Shown here one piece after another: positions 33,543-42,317 of a DNA stretch of 64,000 nucleotides (positions within the stretch are counted from its first letter, which is position 1; each line of letters begins with the position of its first letter). This stretch comes from Chitinophaga sp. sic0106. GTDB lineage: Bacteria > Bacteroidota > Bacteroidia > Chitinophagales > Chitinophagaceae. Under the pieces are notes generated by a model. That model was not told the origin of the DNA. It was given only the letters and a program-made list of their open reading frames with translations, and made no database searches. Location of the stretch: the NCBI RefSeq assembly GCF_019219075.1, contig NZ_JAHUWJ010000001.1:186001-250000 (forward strand), given 5' to 3'. Both the position numbers and the translations under genes were made by a program.

Positions 33543-35944
33543 TGTCCGATACCATGCAAACACAGGTCGCCTGCTTCCACTGCGGCGAAGAATGCCACAA
33601 CAACCCGGTGATGATGGCAGAAAAAATTTTTTGCTGCGAAGGTTGTAAACTCGTGTATGAGATACTGCACCAGAACAACCTCTGCGAATATTATGACCTG
33701 AACGCTCAGCCTGGCGTTAACCAGCGAATGCAGGTAAGGAGAGATAAATTTGCTTTTCTGGAAGATGAAAAGGTACAGCAACACCTTATCCAGTTCAAAG
33801 ATGAAGAGCAGGTACACGTTACTTTCTACCTGCCCCAAATCCACTGCAGCAGCTGCCTTTGGCTGCTGGAAAATCTGCATAAGCTGAACCATGGTGTACA
33901 ACGTGTAACCGTTAACTTTAGTAAAAAAGAAGCTCGTATCATTTACGGGATTAAAACTACCAGCCTTCGCGCCGTAGCGGAAGTGCTGACATCCATCGGT
34001 TACGAACCTTACATCTCCCTGAATGATATGAAGGAGAAAAAACCAAAGGTGCAACGTAAACTGGTGTACCAGCTGGGCGTAGCCGGATTTTGCTTTGGTA
34101 ATATTATGCTGCTTAGTTTTCCGGAATATTTTTCCGGTTCCGGGCATACAGATGTGGCCATGAACCGGATGTTTCAGTACATGAACCTGGCACTGTCCCT
34201 GCCTGTATTCTTTTACAGCGCACAGGCATTTTATAAATCCGCCTGGGGTGGCCTTAAACACGGCTTCCTCAATATCGACGTCCCTATAGTGCTGGCAATC
34301 GTAGTAACATTTATCCGCAGCTTAACAGAAGTGGCCGCCGGCAACTCCGGCTATTTCGATTCCATGACGGGCATCGTATTCTTCATGCTCATCGGTCGCA
34401 TTTTACAGGAAAAAACTTACCAGGGATTATCATTTGATCGCGACTATACGTCCTATTTTCCCATAGCCGTTTCCGTTATAAAGGAAGGCACTCCCGTACC
34501 TACTACTTTGCCGGATATCCACACCAACGACACCCTGCTGATTCATCACCAGGAGCTGATTCCGGCTGACGGCATTATTTCCCGCGGCGAAGCGTTAATT
34601 GATTACAGCTTTGTTACCGGCGAGGCTGCGCCAGTGAAAAAGTCCGTCGGGGAAATCGTGTACGCCGGGGGCAGGCAGATGGGTGGCAACATTGAAGTAC
34701 TCACCATTAAAGAGGTAGCACAGAGCTACCTCACCAGCCTCTGGAACCGTGACGAACTGCAAAAGAAAAATGACAGCAGCACTTCGTTTGTACACCTGCT
34801 CAGCCAGTATTTTACCTGGGTGGTACTCCTCATTGCAGTAGTAACAGCAGCTGTGTGGGCCGTAAATGATCCGGCACGTATATGGCCATCAGTAACGGCT
34901 ATTTTAATTATCGCCTGCCCCTGCGCTTTACTGCTGGCCTCCTCATTTACCAACGGCCATATTTTACGTATTCTCTCCAGGCACAAGCTGTACCTGCGCA
35001 ACGCGCAATCCATTGAAAATCTGGCGAATACCACGCATATCGTTTTTGATAAAACCGGTACGCTTACCGGCAAGTCAGGCACGGAGGTACGCTACTTTGG
35101 CAGTACCCTCAGCCCCATTCAGGAAATGATGATCAGCAGTCTGGCGGCTCATTCCACCCATCCGTTAAGCAACGCTATTAATAATTACTGTGGCAACAGC
35201 AGCAGTTATACAGTACGCGAGTTTAAAGAATCCGAAGGCAATGGCATCTCCGGATGGATAGAAAACCAATACATCCGCATGGGCAGTGCCGAATTTGTAG
35301 GCATTCAACCAAAAGAAAATCACGACGGCAGCATTGTTTATGTAGGAATAAATGAAAAGCCGGTAGGATTATTTACTGTCCGCAACGGCTACCGCCCAGG
35401 CATACGCAGCATGCTGGAAAATATCCGCAACTATTACAACCTATCCGTGCTTTCCGGCGATAATACACGGGAGGCAGCCAGCTTACGCATACTCATGGGA
35501 AACAGTGCCACACTGCATTTTGAGCAAAAGCCGGCGGACAAGCTCGACTATATTATTCAATTACAGCAGCACGGTGAAAAAGTGCTGATGATAGGGGATG
35601 GCCTCAATGATGCCGGCGCACTGCGGCAAAGTGATATTGGCATCTCCGTAGCAGAAAGCACCAACAATTTTACACCCGCCAGCGACGGCATTATTGAAGC
35701 ACAGCAACTCAAAATGTTACCGGCGTTTATACGTTTATGTAAGGCCAACAAGCACATTGTTATCATCAGCTTTATTATGTCGCTCGCCTATAATATTACC
35801 GGACTCTATTTTGCGGTACAAGGCATATTATCCCCACTGGTAGCGGCTATCCTGATGCCGGCCAGCTCTATCAGCATTATTCTGCTTACTTACAGTATGA
35901 GTGAAATCTATGGCAAAAGACTTTCTGATAAAAATCATGTTTGA
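33542..35944 (+). CDS. ccoI: Cu-transporting P-type ATPase of cbb3 assembly (CcoI)
   Basis: 800 residues. An N-terminal Cys-rich motif (Cys11, 14, 18, 31, 32, 35) typical of CcoI/FixI is followed by a heavy-metal domain (IHCSSCLWLLENLH), eight membrane helices, the ion-path CPC at 459-461, the phosphorylation site DKTGT from Asp503 and GDGLNDAGAL. CcoI-type pumps move copper out of the cytoplasm for insertion into cbb3 oxidase, unlike detoxifying CopA1. The gene is coupled to the upstream RIC-like gene and followed by the rest of the cluster after a 194-base gap with its own promoter. Confidence 0.94.
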   Translation: MSDTMQTQVACFHCGEECHNNPVMMAEKIFCCEGCKLVYEILHQNNLCEYYDLNAQPGVNQRMQVRRDKFAFLEDEKVQQHLIQFKDEEQVHVTFYLPQIHCSSCLWLLENLHKLNHGVQRVTVNFSKKEARIIYGIKTTSLRAVAEVLTSIGYEPYISLNDMKEKKPKVQRKLVYQLGVAGFCFGNIMLLSFPEYFSGSGHTDVAMNRMFQYMNLALSLPVFFYSAQAFYKSAWGGLKHGFLNIDVPIVLAIVVTFIRSLTEVAAGNSGYFDSMTGIVFFMLIGRILQEKTYQGLSFDRDYTSYFPIAVSVIKEGTPVPTTLPDIHTNDTLLIHHQELIPADGIISRGEALIDYSFVTGEAAPVKKSVGEIVYAGGRQMGGNIEVLTIKEVAQSYLTSLWNRDELQKKNDSSTSFVHLLSQYFTWVVLLIAVVTAAVWAVNDPARIWPSVTAILIIACPCALLLASSFTNGHILRILSRHKLYLRNAQSIENLANTTHIVFDKTGTLTGKSGTEVRYFGSTLSPIQEMMISSLAAHSTHPLSNAINNYCGNSSSYTVREFKESEGNGISGWIENQYIRMGSAEFVGIQPKENHDGSIVYVGINEKPVGLFTVRNGYRPGIRSMLENIRNYYNLSVLSGDNTREAASLRILMGNSATLHFEQKPADKLDYIIQLQQHGEKVLMIGDGLNDAGALRQSDIGISVAESTNNFTPASDGIIEAQQLKMLPAFIRLCKANKHIVIISFIMSLAYNITGLYFAVQGILSPLVAAILMPASSISIILLTYSMSEIYGKRLSDKNHV

Positions 35945-35946
35945 GA

Positions 35947-35960
35947 TTGAGCAATATCAT
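35947..35960 (+). promoter_or_regulatory. FNR-like box TTGAGCAATATCAT
   Basis: A TTGA-N6-TCAT quasi-palindrome beginning three bases after the ccoI stop. Its centre is 29.5 bases before the -7 element, the same as for the box upstream of the RIC-like gene. Confidence 0.6.
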
Positions 35961-35990
35961 TGTACTACCTCCCCACCAAAATTACCTTTG
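35960..35990 (+). promoter_or_regulatory. Promoter of ccoS-ccoNO and downstream genes
   Basis: TTG (35960-35962), 20 bases, TACCTTTG (35983-35990). It opens a leader of about 140 bases with a strong hairpin before ccoS. Confidence 0.7.
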
Positions 35991-36059
35991 CTAACGACAC
36001 GAAACATATACATAGTAATAACTCCAAAGCGCTAGTATTAATGCCCGTAGTTGAAATGG

Positions 36060-36085
36060 GCCCCGCAAACAACCGTTTGCGGGGC
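36060..36085 (+). promoter_or_regulatory. Stable hairpin in the ccoS-ccoNO leader
   Basis: A perfect 11-bp GC-rich stem GCCCCGCAAAC/GTTTGCGGGGC with a 4-base loop, about 65 bases downstream of the presumed start and 53 before ccoS. There is no T-run, so it is not an intrinsic terminator. It may protect the mRNA 5' end or act as a regulatory structure. Confidence 0.55.
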
Positions 36086-36138
36086 AACGGGTAACCCTTG
36101 TCGCTTCGGAAGCTTACTATCACCAAACTACTGTTGCT

Positions 36139-36297
36139 ATGGGCGTCATCATACTCTTACTGGGAGCGAGTCTTACCGTCGCCCTCGGATTTTTGGCCGC
36201 GTTTATCTGGTCTGTGAAGCACGGCCAGTTTGAAGATGATTTTTCTCCCGCACACCGTATCCTGTTTGAAGAAAAAAACACTAACAACAACGACTAA
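36139..36297 (+). CDS. ccoS: cbb3 oxidase assembly protein CcoS
   Basis: 52 residues with one membrane helix (MGVIILLLGASLTVALGFLA), then AFIWSVKHGQFEDDFSPAHR and a short polar tail. The helix followed by W-x3-GQFxD is the signature of CcoS, a small protein needed to mature cbb3 oxidase together with the copper pump CcoI. It starts 194 bases after ccoI and ends 31 bases before ccoNO. Confidence 0.88.
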   Translation: MGVIILLLGASLTVALGFLAAFIWSVKHGQFEDDFSPAHRILFEEKNTNNND

Positions 36298-36328
36298 ACG
36301 TAATTCCGCATCTCAATCCATCATACTT

Positions 36329-38479
36329 ATGTCTTTAGAACGTTTCTACTACGACAACCGAACGGTCAAATGGTTTGCCTACGCCTGTGTATTCTGGGGC
36401 CTTATAGGCATGCTGGCCGGGCTGTGGGCTGCCACAGAGCTGGTTATTCCAGACCTTAACCTCGGTTATGCTCCCACCACTTTTGGTCGTTTGCGCCCGG
36501 TACACACCAACGCTGTTGTATTTGCTTTTGTGGGTAACGGTATTTTTATGGGTGTTTACTACTCGCTGCAGCGGTTGTGTAAAGCCAGGATGTACAGCGA
36601 CCTGCTGAGTAAAATTCACTTCTGGGGCTGGCAGGCCATCATTGCCGGTGGTGCGCTCACCTTATTCCTCGGTTACACTACAGGTAAAGAATATGCCGAA
36701 CTGGAATGGCCTTTTGATATCGCTATTACCCTTATCTGGGTGGTGTTTGGGGCCAACATGCTGGGTACTATTCTGAAACGCCGCGAAGCACATCTCTACG
36801 TTGCGATCTGGTTCTATATAGGTACATGGGTGGCCATTGCAATGCTGCATATTATCAACTCCTTCGAGTATCCGATCGCGTTATTTAAAAGCTACAGCTG
36901 GTATGCAGGTGTGCAGGACGCACTGGTACAGTGGTGGTATGGTCACAATGCCGTGGCTTTCTTCCTTACCACGCCTTACCTGGGACTGATGTACTACTTT
37001 GTACCTAAAGCCGCCAACAGGCCGGTATATTCCTACCGCTGGTCTATCATACACTTCTGGTCACTGATCTTTATTTATATCTGGGCGGGACCTCACCACC
37101 TGTTATATACTGCATTACCGGAATGGGCACAGTCACTCGGTACCGTTTTCTCTATCATGCTGATTGCACCATCATGGGGTGGTATGCTGAATGGTTTACT
37201 TACCCTTCGTGGAGCATGGGATAGGGTTAGGGAAGATGCTATCCTTAAGTTTTTTGTAGTGGCCCTTACCTGCTATGGTATGGCTACATTCGAAGGGCCT
37301 ATGTTATCCCTGAAAAATGTGAATGCGATCAGCCACTATACCGACTGGACCATTGCACACGTACACGTAGGTGCACTGGGCTGGAACGGATTCCTCACCT
37401 TCGGTATCCTGTACTGGATGATCCCAAGAATATTTTCTACGCAGTTATACAGTCGCAAATGGGCTAACACACATTTCTGGCTGGGCACACTCGGTATTAT
37501 CTTCTATGCTATTCCGCTCTACTGGGCTGCATTTACCCAGAGCATGATGTGGAAACAGTTTACCGAAGAGGGTACTTTAAAATACCAGTTCCTGGAAACA
37601 GTAAGCGCTATCCTTCCTATGTATGCACTGCGCGCAGTAGGTGGCCTGTTTTATGTGAGTGGTGTGATCCTGATGATGGTGAACCTGACCAAAACAATCC
37701 GTCGCGGAAACTTTGTGGCCAACGAAGCCACCGAAGCCGCACCGTTACCGAAAGAAATTACCACACATGGAAAATCACACTGGCACAACTGGATCGAACG
37801 CCGGCCGGTGCAAATGGTAGTATTCAGTCTGATAGTAGTAGGTATTGGTGGCCTGCTCGAAATGGTGCCTACCTTCCTCGTAAAAAGTAACATTCCCACC
37901 ATCACCAGCGTGAAACCTTATACCCCCCTGGAATTGCATGGACGCGATATTTATCTGAGAGAAGGTTGCTATACCTGTCACTCCCAGATGATCCGCCCAT
38001 TCCGCGATGAAGTAGCGCGCTACGGGGAGTATTCCAAAGCAGGTGAGTTTGTGTACGACCATCCGTTCCAATGGGGTTCCAAACGCACAGGTCCGGACCT
38101 GGCACGCCTGGGTGGTAAGTATCCTGACTCCTGGCATTTCAACCACATGCTGGACCCTACTTCTATGTCGCCCGGCTCTATCATGCCAGCCTATCCATGG
38201 TTGTTTGAGGACCGCATCGACAAGAGCAAAACGCCAGCCATGATCAACGTAATGCGTAAGCTGGGCGTACCATACCCGAATGGTTATGAAACCAAAGCCA
38301 ACGCAGATCTGGAGGCACAGGCAAATGGTATAGTTGTCAATCTGAAAAATGATAAGCTGCCGGTTGGCAAGGATCGGGAGATCGTAGCGCTGATCGCTTA
38401 TCTGCAGCGCCTTGGCAAAGACATCAAAGATGCGCCTAAGCCAAAGGCTACTGCTACCACTGAATCCACTGACTTTTAA
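36329..38479 (+). CDS. ccoN: Fused cbb3 oxidase subunits I and II (CcoNO)
   Basis: 716 residues joining two subunits. The CcoN part (about 1-460) has about twelve membrane helices with the heme and CuB histidines (RPVHTNAVVFAF, WYGHNAVAFFL, GPHHLLY, and HYTDWTIAHVHVGALGW). A linker and one helix (about 500-520) lead to the CcoO part with one c-type heme site Cys547-x2-Cys550-His551 in GCYTCHSQMIRPFRDE. This enzyme reduces oxygen at low concentration. Fused CcoNO is common in Bacteroidota. The ATG at 36329 starts MSLERFYYDN; the frame extends further upstream through ccoS but without family similarity. Confidence 0.95.
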   Translation: MSLERFYYDNRTVKWFAYACVFWGLIGMLAGLWAATELVIPDLNLGYAPTTFGRLRPVHTNAVVFAFVGNGIFMGVYYSLQRLCKARMYSDLLSKIHFWGWQAIIAGGALTLFLGYTTGKEYAELEWPFDIAITLIWVVFGANMLGTILKRREAHLYVAIWFYIGTWVAIAMLHIINSFEYPIALFKSYSWYAGVQDALVQWWYGHNAVAFFLTTPYLGLMYYFVPKAANRPVYSYRWSIIHFWSLIFIYIWAGPHHLLYTALPEWAQSLGTVFSIMLIAPSWGGMLNGLLTLRGAWDRVREDAILKFFVVALTCYGMATFEGPMLSLKNVNAISHYTDWTIAHVHVGALGWNGFLTFGILYWMIPRIFSTQLYSRKWANTHFWLGTLGIIFYAIPLYWAAFTQSMMWKQFTEEGTLKYQFLETVSAILPMYALRAVGGLFYVSGVILMMVNLTKTIRRGNFVANEATEAAPLPKEITTHGKSHWHNWIERRPVQMVVFSLIVVGIGGLLEMVPTFLVKSNIPTITSVKPYTPLELHGRDIYLREGCYTCHSQMIRPFRDEVARYGEYSKAGEFVYDHPFQWGSKRTGPDLARLGGKYPDSWHFNHMLDPTSMSPGSIMPAYPWLFEDRIDKSKTPAMINVMRKLGVPYPNGYETKANADLEAQANGIVVNLKNDKLPVGKDREIVALIAYLQRLGKDIKDAPKPKATATTESTDF

Positions 38480-38490
38480 AACCAGTAATC

Positions 38491-38661
38491 ATGAAATTCA
38501 TCAACTATCTGCAATCCATCACCGGGGTAAGCATTTACCCGCTTGCATCCCTGTTGATATTCTCCATTTTCTTTGTGGCAGCGGCCTTTCTGGCATTCAG
38601 CTCCGACAAGAGAATGATGGATCATGTAAGTCGTATTCCACTGGACAAAGAAGAAAATTAA
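38491..38661 (+). CDS. ccoQ: CcoQ-like small subunit of cbb3 oxidase
   Basis: 56 residues with one membrane helix (about 14-37, YPLASLLIFSIFFVAAAFLA) and a polar C-terminal tail (SSDKRMMDHVSRIPLDKEEN). Position between ccoNO and ccoP, size and topology fit CcoQ, which stabilises the complex. Sequence conservation of CcoQ is low, so the call rests mainly on context. Spacing is 11 bases to ccoNO and 8 to ccoP. Confidence 0.8.
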   Translation: MKFINYLQSITGVSIYPLASLLIFSIFFVAAAFLAFSSDKRMMDHVSRIPLDKEEN

Positions 38662-38669
38662 TCACCATC

Positions 38670-39737
38670 ATGAACTTCAGACCACTCATTATATTTACGG
38701 CCGGTACGCTTATGAGCGTGCCGGCACTGGCCAACGGAAAGCCGCAACCTTCCGAGCTTGCTGATCCGGTAGCGCTGGTGCTGCTGATCATTGCCGGCTT
38801 CCTGCTGATAGCGATCGCAGTACTCGGCAATGCAGTGATAGGCGCCATGGACATCTTCCGGGAAAGAATGAAAAAAGATGCAGGCAAAGCCATGATCACC
38901 ATTGGCGTGATATTACTGGCTATGTCCGGTGCTTTACAGGCACATGCTGCCGACGCCCTGGTGGAAGCACCTACCAGCGGACTACTGTCCAAATCCTCCC
39001 TGTGGACACTCGTTACCGTAATCCTTTTGGAAATCCTCGTAATCCTTAGCCTGCTTTATACACTGAAGCACCTCGTAGGCATTCAGCGCAAGCGTAAACC
39101 TAAGAAAGCGCCCGTGCCGGGCAAGCCACGGGTGAACTGGTTTGAGAAGCTCAATAATACCAGAACCCTGGATGAAGCCTCTGAAGCCGAGCAGGACATG
39201 GGACATGAGTACGATGGTATCCGGGAGCTGAATAATCCTACTCCGCCATGGTGGAACTGGGCGTTCTATTTCTGTATCGCCTTTGGGGTGGTGTACCTAT
39301 GGAGAGGGTATGTATCCGGCACCGCACCTACCCAGCTCGAAGAGCTGGCCATGGCCGAACAGGAGGCCGCTGCCGCCAAAGCCGAGTTCCTGAAAAATGC
39401 TGCCAATAACGTAGACGAAAATACGGTCACTTTACTCACTTCCGCTGATGAGCTGGCAGGTGGCCAAAAGCTGTTTGTGAGCAGCTGCGCACCATGCCAT
39501 GGGCCACAGGGCCAGGGCGTGGTAGGACCTAACCTTACCGACGAATACTGGCTGCACGGCGGGAAAATAAACGAGGTGTTTAAAACCATTAAATACGGTG
39601 TTCCTGAAAAGGGGATGAAAGCCTGGCAGGAAGACTTTTCCCCAAGGCAGATAGCAATGCTGGCCAGCTACATCGAATCTATCCAGGGCTCCAATCCTCC
39701 TAATCCGAAAGCACCACAAGGCGAAAAAGCACAGTAG
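38670..39737 (+). CDS. ccoP: cbb3 oxidase subunit III (CcoP), mono-heme form
   Basis: 355 residues. Three hydrophobic segments (about 7-22, 32-60 and 75-95) and a further one at about 100-130 are followed by a region with the CcoP signature HEYDGIRELNNPTPPWWNW, a membrane helix (AFYFCIAFGVVYLW) and one cytochrome c domain with Cys273-x2-Cys276-His277 (SCAPCHGPQGQG). Proteobacterial CcoP has two such domains; only one is present here. The extra N-terminal hydrophobic part is also unlike the short proteobacterial version. ccoG starts three bases after its stop. Confidence 0.92.
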   Translation: MNFRPLIIFTAGTLMSVPALANGKPQPSELADPVALVLLIIAGFLLIAIAVLGNAVIGAMDIFRERMKKDAGKAMITIGVILLAMSGALQAHAADALVEAPTSGLLSKSSLWTLVTVILLEILVILSLLYTLKHLVGIQRKRKPKKAPVPGKPRVNWFEKLNNTRTLDEASEAEQDMGHEYDGIRELNNPTPPWWNWAFYFCIAFGVVYLWRGYVSGTAPTQLEELAMAEQEAAAAKAEFLKNAANNVDENTVTLLTSADELAGGQKLFVSSCAPCHGPQGQGVVGPNLTDEYWLHGGKINEVFKTIKYGVPEKGMKAWQEDFSPRQIAMLASYIESIQGSNPPNPKAPQGEKAQ

Positions 39738-39740
39738 CAG

Positions 39741-41129
39741 ATGGAAGACAGTACGACATTCAGAGATAGCATAGCCACAGTTGATAAACAAGGAAAACGC
39801 AAGTGGATTTTTGCGAAACAGCCCGAAGGCCGTTTCTATAACATCCGCACTTTACTCAGCATTTTCTATTTCATTGCATTTTTCAGCCTGCCGTTTATTT
39901 CCATAAATGGCAGGCCCTTGTTTATGCTCAACGTGCTGGAAGGAAAGTTCATCCTCTTCGGCGTCATTTTCTGGCCGCAGGATTTCTTCATCTTCGGGCT
40001 CGCCATGCTGGCTTTTATATTGTTCATTGTACTTTTTACCATGGCCTTCGGGCGCCTGTTCTGCGGTTGGGCATGCCCGCAAACCATTTTCATGGAAATG
40101 ATGTTCCGCAGAATAGAGTATTGGATAGAAGGCAGCGCCGCCAAACAACAGCAGCTCGCCAAAGCACCATGGAATACTGAGAAGATCCTCCGCAAATCCG
40201 CGAAGCATATGGTATTCTATGCCATCTCTTTCATTATTGCCAACATTTTCCTGGCTTATATCATTGGTGCCAAAGCACTGGGAAAAATAATTACCGGCCC
40301 TTTCGCAGCACATACAGGCGGCTTTGTGGCCATCCTGGTGTTCTCTGGCGTGTTTTACGGCGTATATGCGTTCCTGCGGGAGCAGGTATGCACCATTATA
40401 TGCCCGTACGGACGCCTGCAAGGCGTTTTGCTGGATAAAAACTCGGTAGTGGTAGCCTACGACTACAACAGGGGAGAACCCCGCAGTAAATACACCAAAA
40501 ACGGGAATCATGATAAGGGCGACTGTATTGATTGCATGCAGTGCGTAAGGGTTTGTCCAACGGGGATAGATATACGAAACGGTACACAGATGGAATGTGT
40601 TAGTTGTACCGCCTGTATTGATGCCTGTGATTTTATGATGGAGAAAACAGGGCGTCCCCGTGGACTTATCCGTTATGCCTCTGAAAACGGCATTGCCCAA
40701 AAAGAGCCACTGCACTTTACACCGCGCATGAAAGTATACAGCACCCTCCTGGTGCTCATACTTTGCGCCATCAGCTTTATGCCTGGCAGCCGTAAGCCGG
40801 TAACGGGCACCATTATCCGCACCGCCGGCATGCTGTACCAGGAACGAGGCACCGACAGTATCTCCAACCTCTATCGCATTAAACTTATTAACAAAACCTC
40901 TGTGGAAATACCACTCCATCTCCAGCTGGAAAATGAGTCCGGCAAAATAGAAATGATTGGAAAAGAAAATATAGCCGTAAAAGAGGAAGGACAGGGAGAA
41001 GGGACATTCTTTATCGTGCTGCCCCGTACGGAAGTGCATGGCAGGAAATCGAAGATCAAAGTGGGGCTTTATCAACAGCAGCAAAAAATAGCCACTATTA
41101 CCACCACGTTTTCAGGACCAATGGAGTAA
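39741..41129 (+). CDS. ccoG: cbb3 oxidase accessory protein CcoG
   Basis: 462 residues with about five membrane helices. The FGRLFCGWACPQTIFMEMMF motif and two 4Fe-4S clusters (CIDCMQCVRVCPTGIDIR and CVSCTACIDACD) identify CcoG (RdxA/FixG). The C-terminal periplasmic part is an immunoglobulin-like domain (FixG_C). CcoG is thought to reduce copper for loading by CcoI. It lies in the expected place after ccoP and before ccoH. Confidence 0.95.
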   Translation: MEDSTTFRDSIATVDKQGKRKWIFAKQPEGRFYNIRTLLSIFYFIAFFSLPFISINGRPLFMLNVLEGKFILFGVIFWPQDFFIFGLAMLAFILFIVLFTMAFGRLFCGWACPQTIFMEMMFRRIEYWIEGSAAKQQQLAKAPWNTEKILRKSAKHMVFYAISFIIANIFLAYIIGAKALGKIITGPFAAHTGGFVAILVFSGVFYGVYAFLREQVCTIICPYGRLQGVLLDKNSVVVAYDYNRGEPRSKYTKNGNHDKGDCIDCMQCVRVCPTGIDIRNGTQMECVSCTACIDACDFMMEKTGRPRGLIRYASENGIAQKEPLHFTPRMKVYSTLLVLILCAISFMPGSRKPVTGTIIRTAGMLYQERGTDSISNLYRIKLINKTSVEIPLHLQLENESGKIEMIGKENIAVKEEGQGEGTFFIVLPRTEVHGRKSKIKVGLYQQQQKIATITTTFSGPME

Positions 41130-41160
41130 TAGCTAATATACACAATTTCAATTATTTATC

Positions 41161-41598
41161 ATGAACTGGGGACATAGCATCATTATCGTTTTTGTGTTGT
41201 TTGCCGTAGGCATCCTCACACTGGTGACCAAAAGTATGCGTACTAAAATCGACATGGTCACCAAAGATTACTACAGCGAAGAACTGAAATACCAGGAAGT
41301 AATCGAAGGCCGTAACAATGCCGGTAGTCTTTCGTCTCTCGTAAAAATCACCCAGCCCGCAGCGGAGGTAACCATTCAGGTGCCGCAGGAGTTAGTGGGC
41401 ACACGGCTGACAGGTACGGTAAATTTTTACAGACCTTCCGATGCCGGCAAGGATTTTAGTGTGCCGCTACAGCCTGACGGCACTGGCACTCAGGTAGTTG
41501 GGAGAGAAAAATTTATCCGTGGTAATTACCGCGTAAAGGTGAGCTGGGAAATGAATAGCAAGCCTTATTACCACGAACAGGTTTTACACATCAATTAA
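41161..41598 (+). CDS. ccoH: CcoH/FixH-family protein
   Basis: 145 residues: one N-terminal membrane helix (WGHSIIIVFVLFAVGILTLV), the conserved DMVTKDYYSEELKYQEVIE segment of FixH and a periplasmic beta domain. CcoH binds the cbb3 complex during assembly. It follows ccoG by 31 bases and precedes the SafE-like gene by five. Confidence 0.92.
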   Translation: MNWGHSIIIVFVLFAVGILTLVTKSMRTKIDMVTKDYYSEELKYQEVIEGRNNAGSLSSLVKITQPAAEVTIQVPQELVGTRLTGTVNFYRPSDAGKDFSVPLQPDGTGTQVVGREKFIRGNYRVKVSWEMNSKPYYHEQVLHIN

Positions 41599-41603
41599 TC
41601 GCC

Positions 41604-42314
41604 ATGTTTACATTCACTGCTTTCCTCATAGGCTTTGCCGGAAGTTTCCATTGTGTGGGAATGTGCGGACCTATTGCGCTTACCCTTCCGGTAAGGCACC
41701 TGGAGGGTGGTAGGAAGATGGGAGGGATCCTGCTATATAATGCCGGGAGGATATTCACCTACGCTGTTTTAGGGCTGTTTTTCGGCTGGCTCGGCCAACA
41801 GGTGTCCCTGGCAGGGTTTCAGCAATGGCTGTCCGTTACGGCGGGCCTGCTCCTGTTATCCGGTCTTTTATTGCAATACATCAGTACCCATCGTAAACTT
41901 CGTTTATCCGCCCCCGGAATTTTTACGGAGGCTATAAAGTCTTACCTGGGAAAATTACTCGTAGCGCAACGATTTCATACGCTTTTCACAATAGGTGTGC
42001 TGAATGGTTTGTTACCCTGCGGGTTAGTATACATGGGAATCGCCGGCGCTGCATCTACGGGCACTGTAGAAAAGGGAATGCTTTTCATGACAGCATTCGG
42101 CGCCGGAACCTTGCCTGCGATGGTAGCAGCCACCTGGTTCGGACATCTGCTCAGTATAAGCATCCGCAACAAGATGCGCAAAATGATACCCCTGATGGTG
42201 GCTATAATGGCGATTATGCTGATCATGCGCGGCATGAACCTGGGAATTCCTTACATCAGTCCGCAGTTAAACGAACAGGCACCCACTGAATTTATTCACT
42301 GTCATAAACCTTGA
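41604..42314 (+). CDS. SafE/DsbD-like membrane protein of the cbb3 cluster
   Basis: 236 residues with about six membrane helices. The start MFTFTAFLIGFAGSFHCVGMCGPI carries a paired-Cys motif (HCVGMCG) and the second half has LNGLLPCGLVYMG, both typical of the sulfite exporter TauE/SafE or DsbD-related family found beside cbb3 genes in many bacteria. The cysteines could pass copper or electrons during oxidase maturation; that role is inferred from context. It starts five bases after ccoH and ends three before hemN. Confidence 0.85.
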   Translation: MFTFTAFLIGFAGSFHCVGMCGPIALTLPVRHLEGGRKMGGILLYNAGRIFTYAVLGLFFGWLGQQVSLAGFQQWLSVTAGLLLLSGLLLQYISTHRKLRLSAPGIFTEAIKSYLGKLLVAQRFHTLFTIGVLNGLLPCGLVYMGIAGAASTGTVEKGMLFMTAFGAGTLPAMVAATWFGHLLSISIRNKMRKMIPLMVAIMAIMLIMRGMNLGIPYISPQLNEQAPTEFIHCHKP

Positions 42315-42317
42315 ACC

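Noticed and set aside
36060..36085. Intrinsic terminator after ccoI
   Set aside because: The stem is strong but no T-run follows, and the hairpin lies downstream of the next promoter.
39852..41084. 410-codon open frame antisense to ccoG
   Set aside because: ccoG has full family motifs on the other strand; the antisense frame has no recognisable domain and reflects codon bias.
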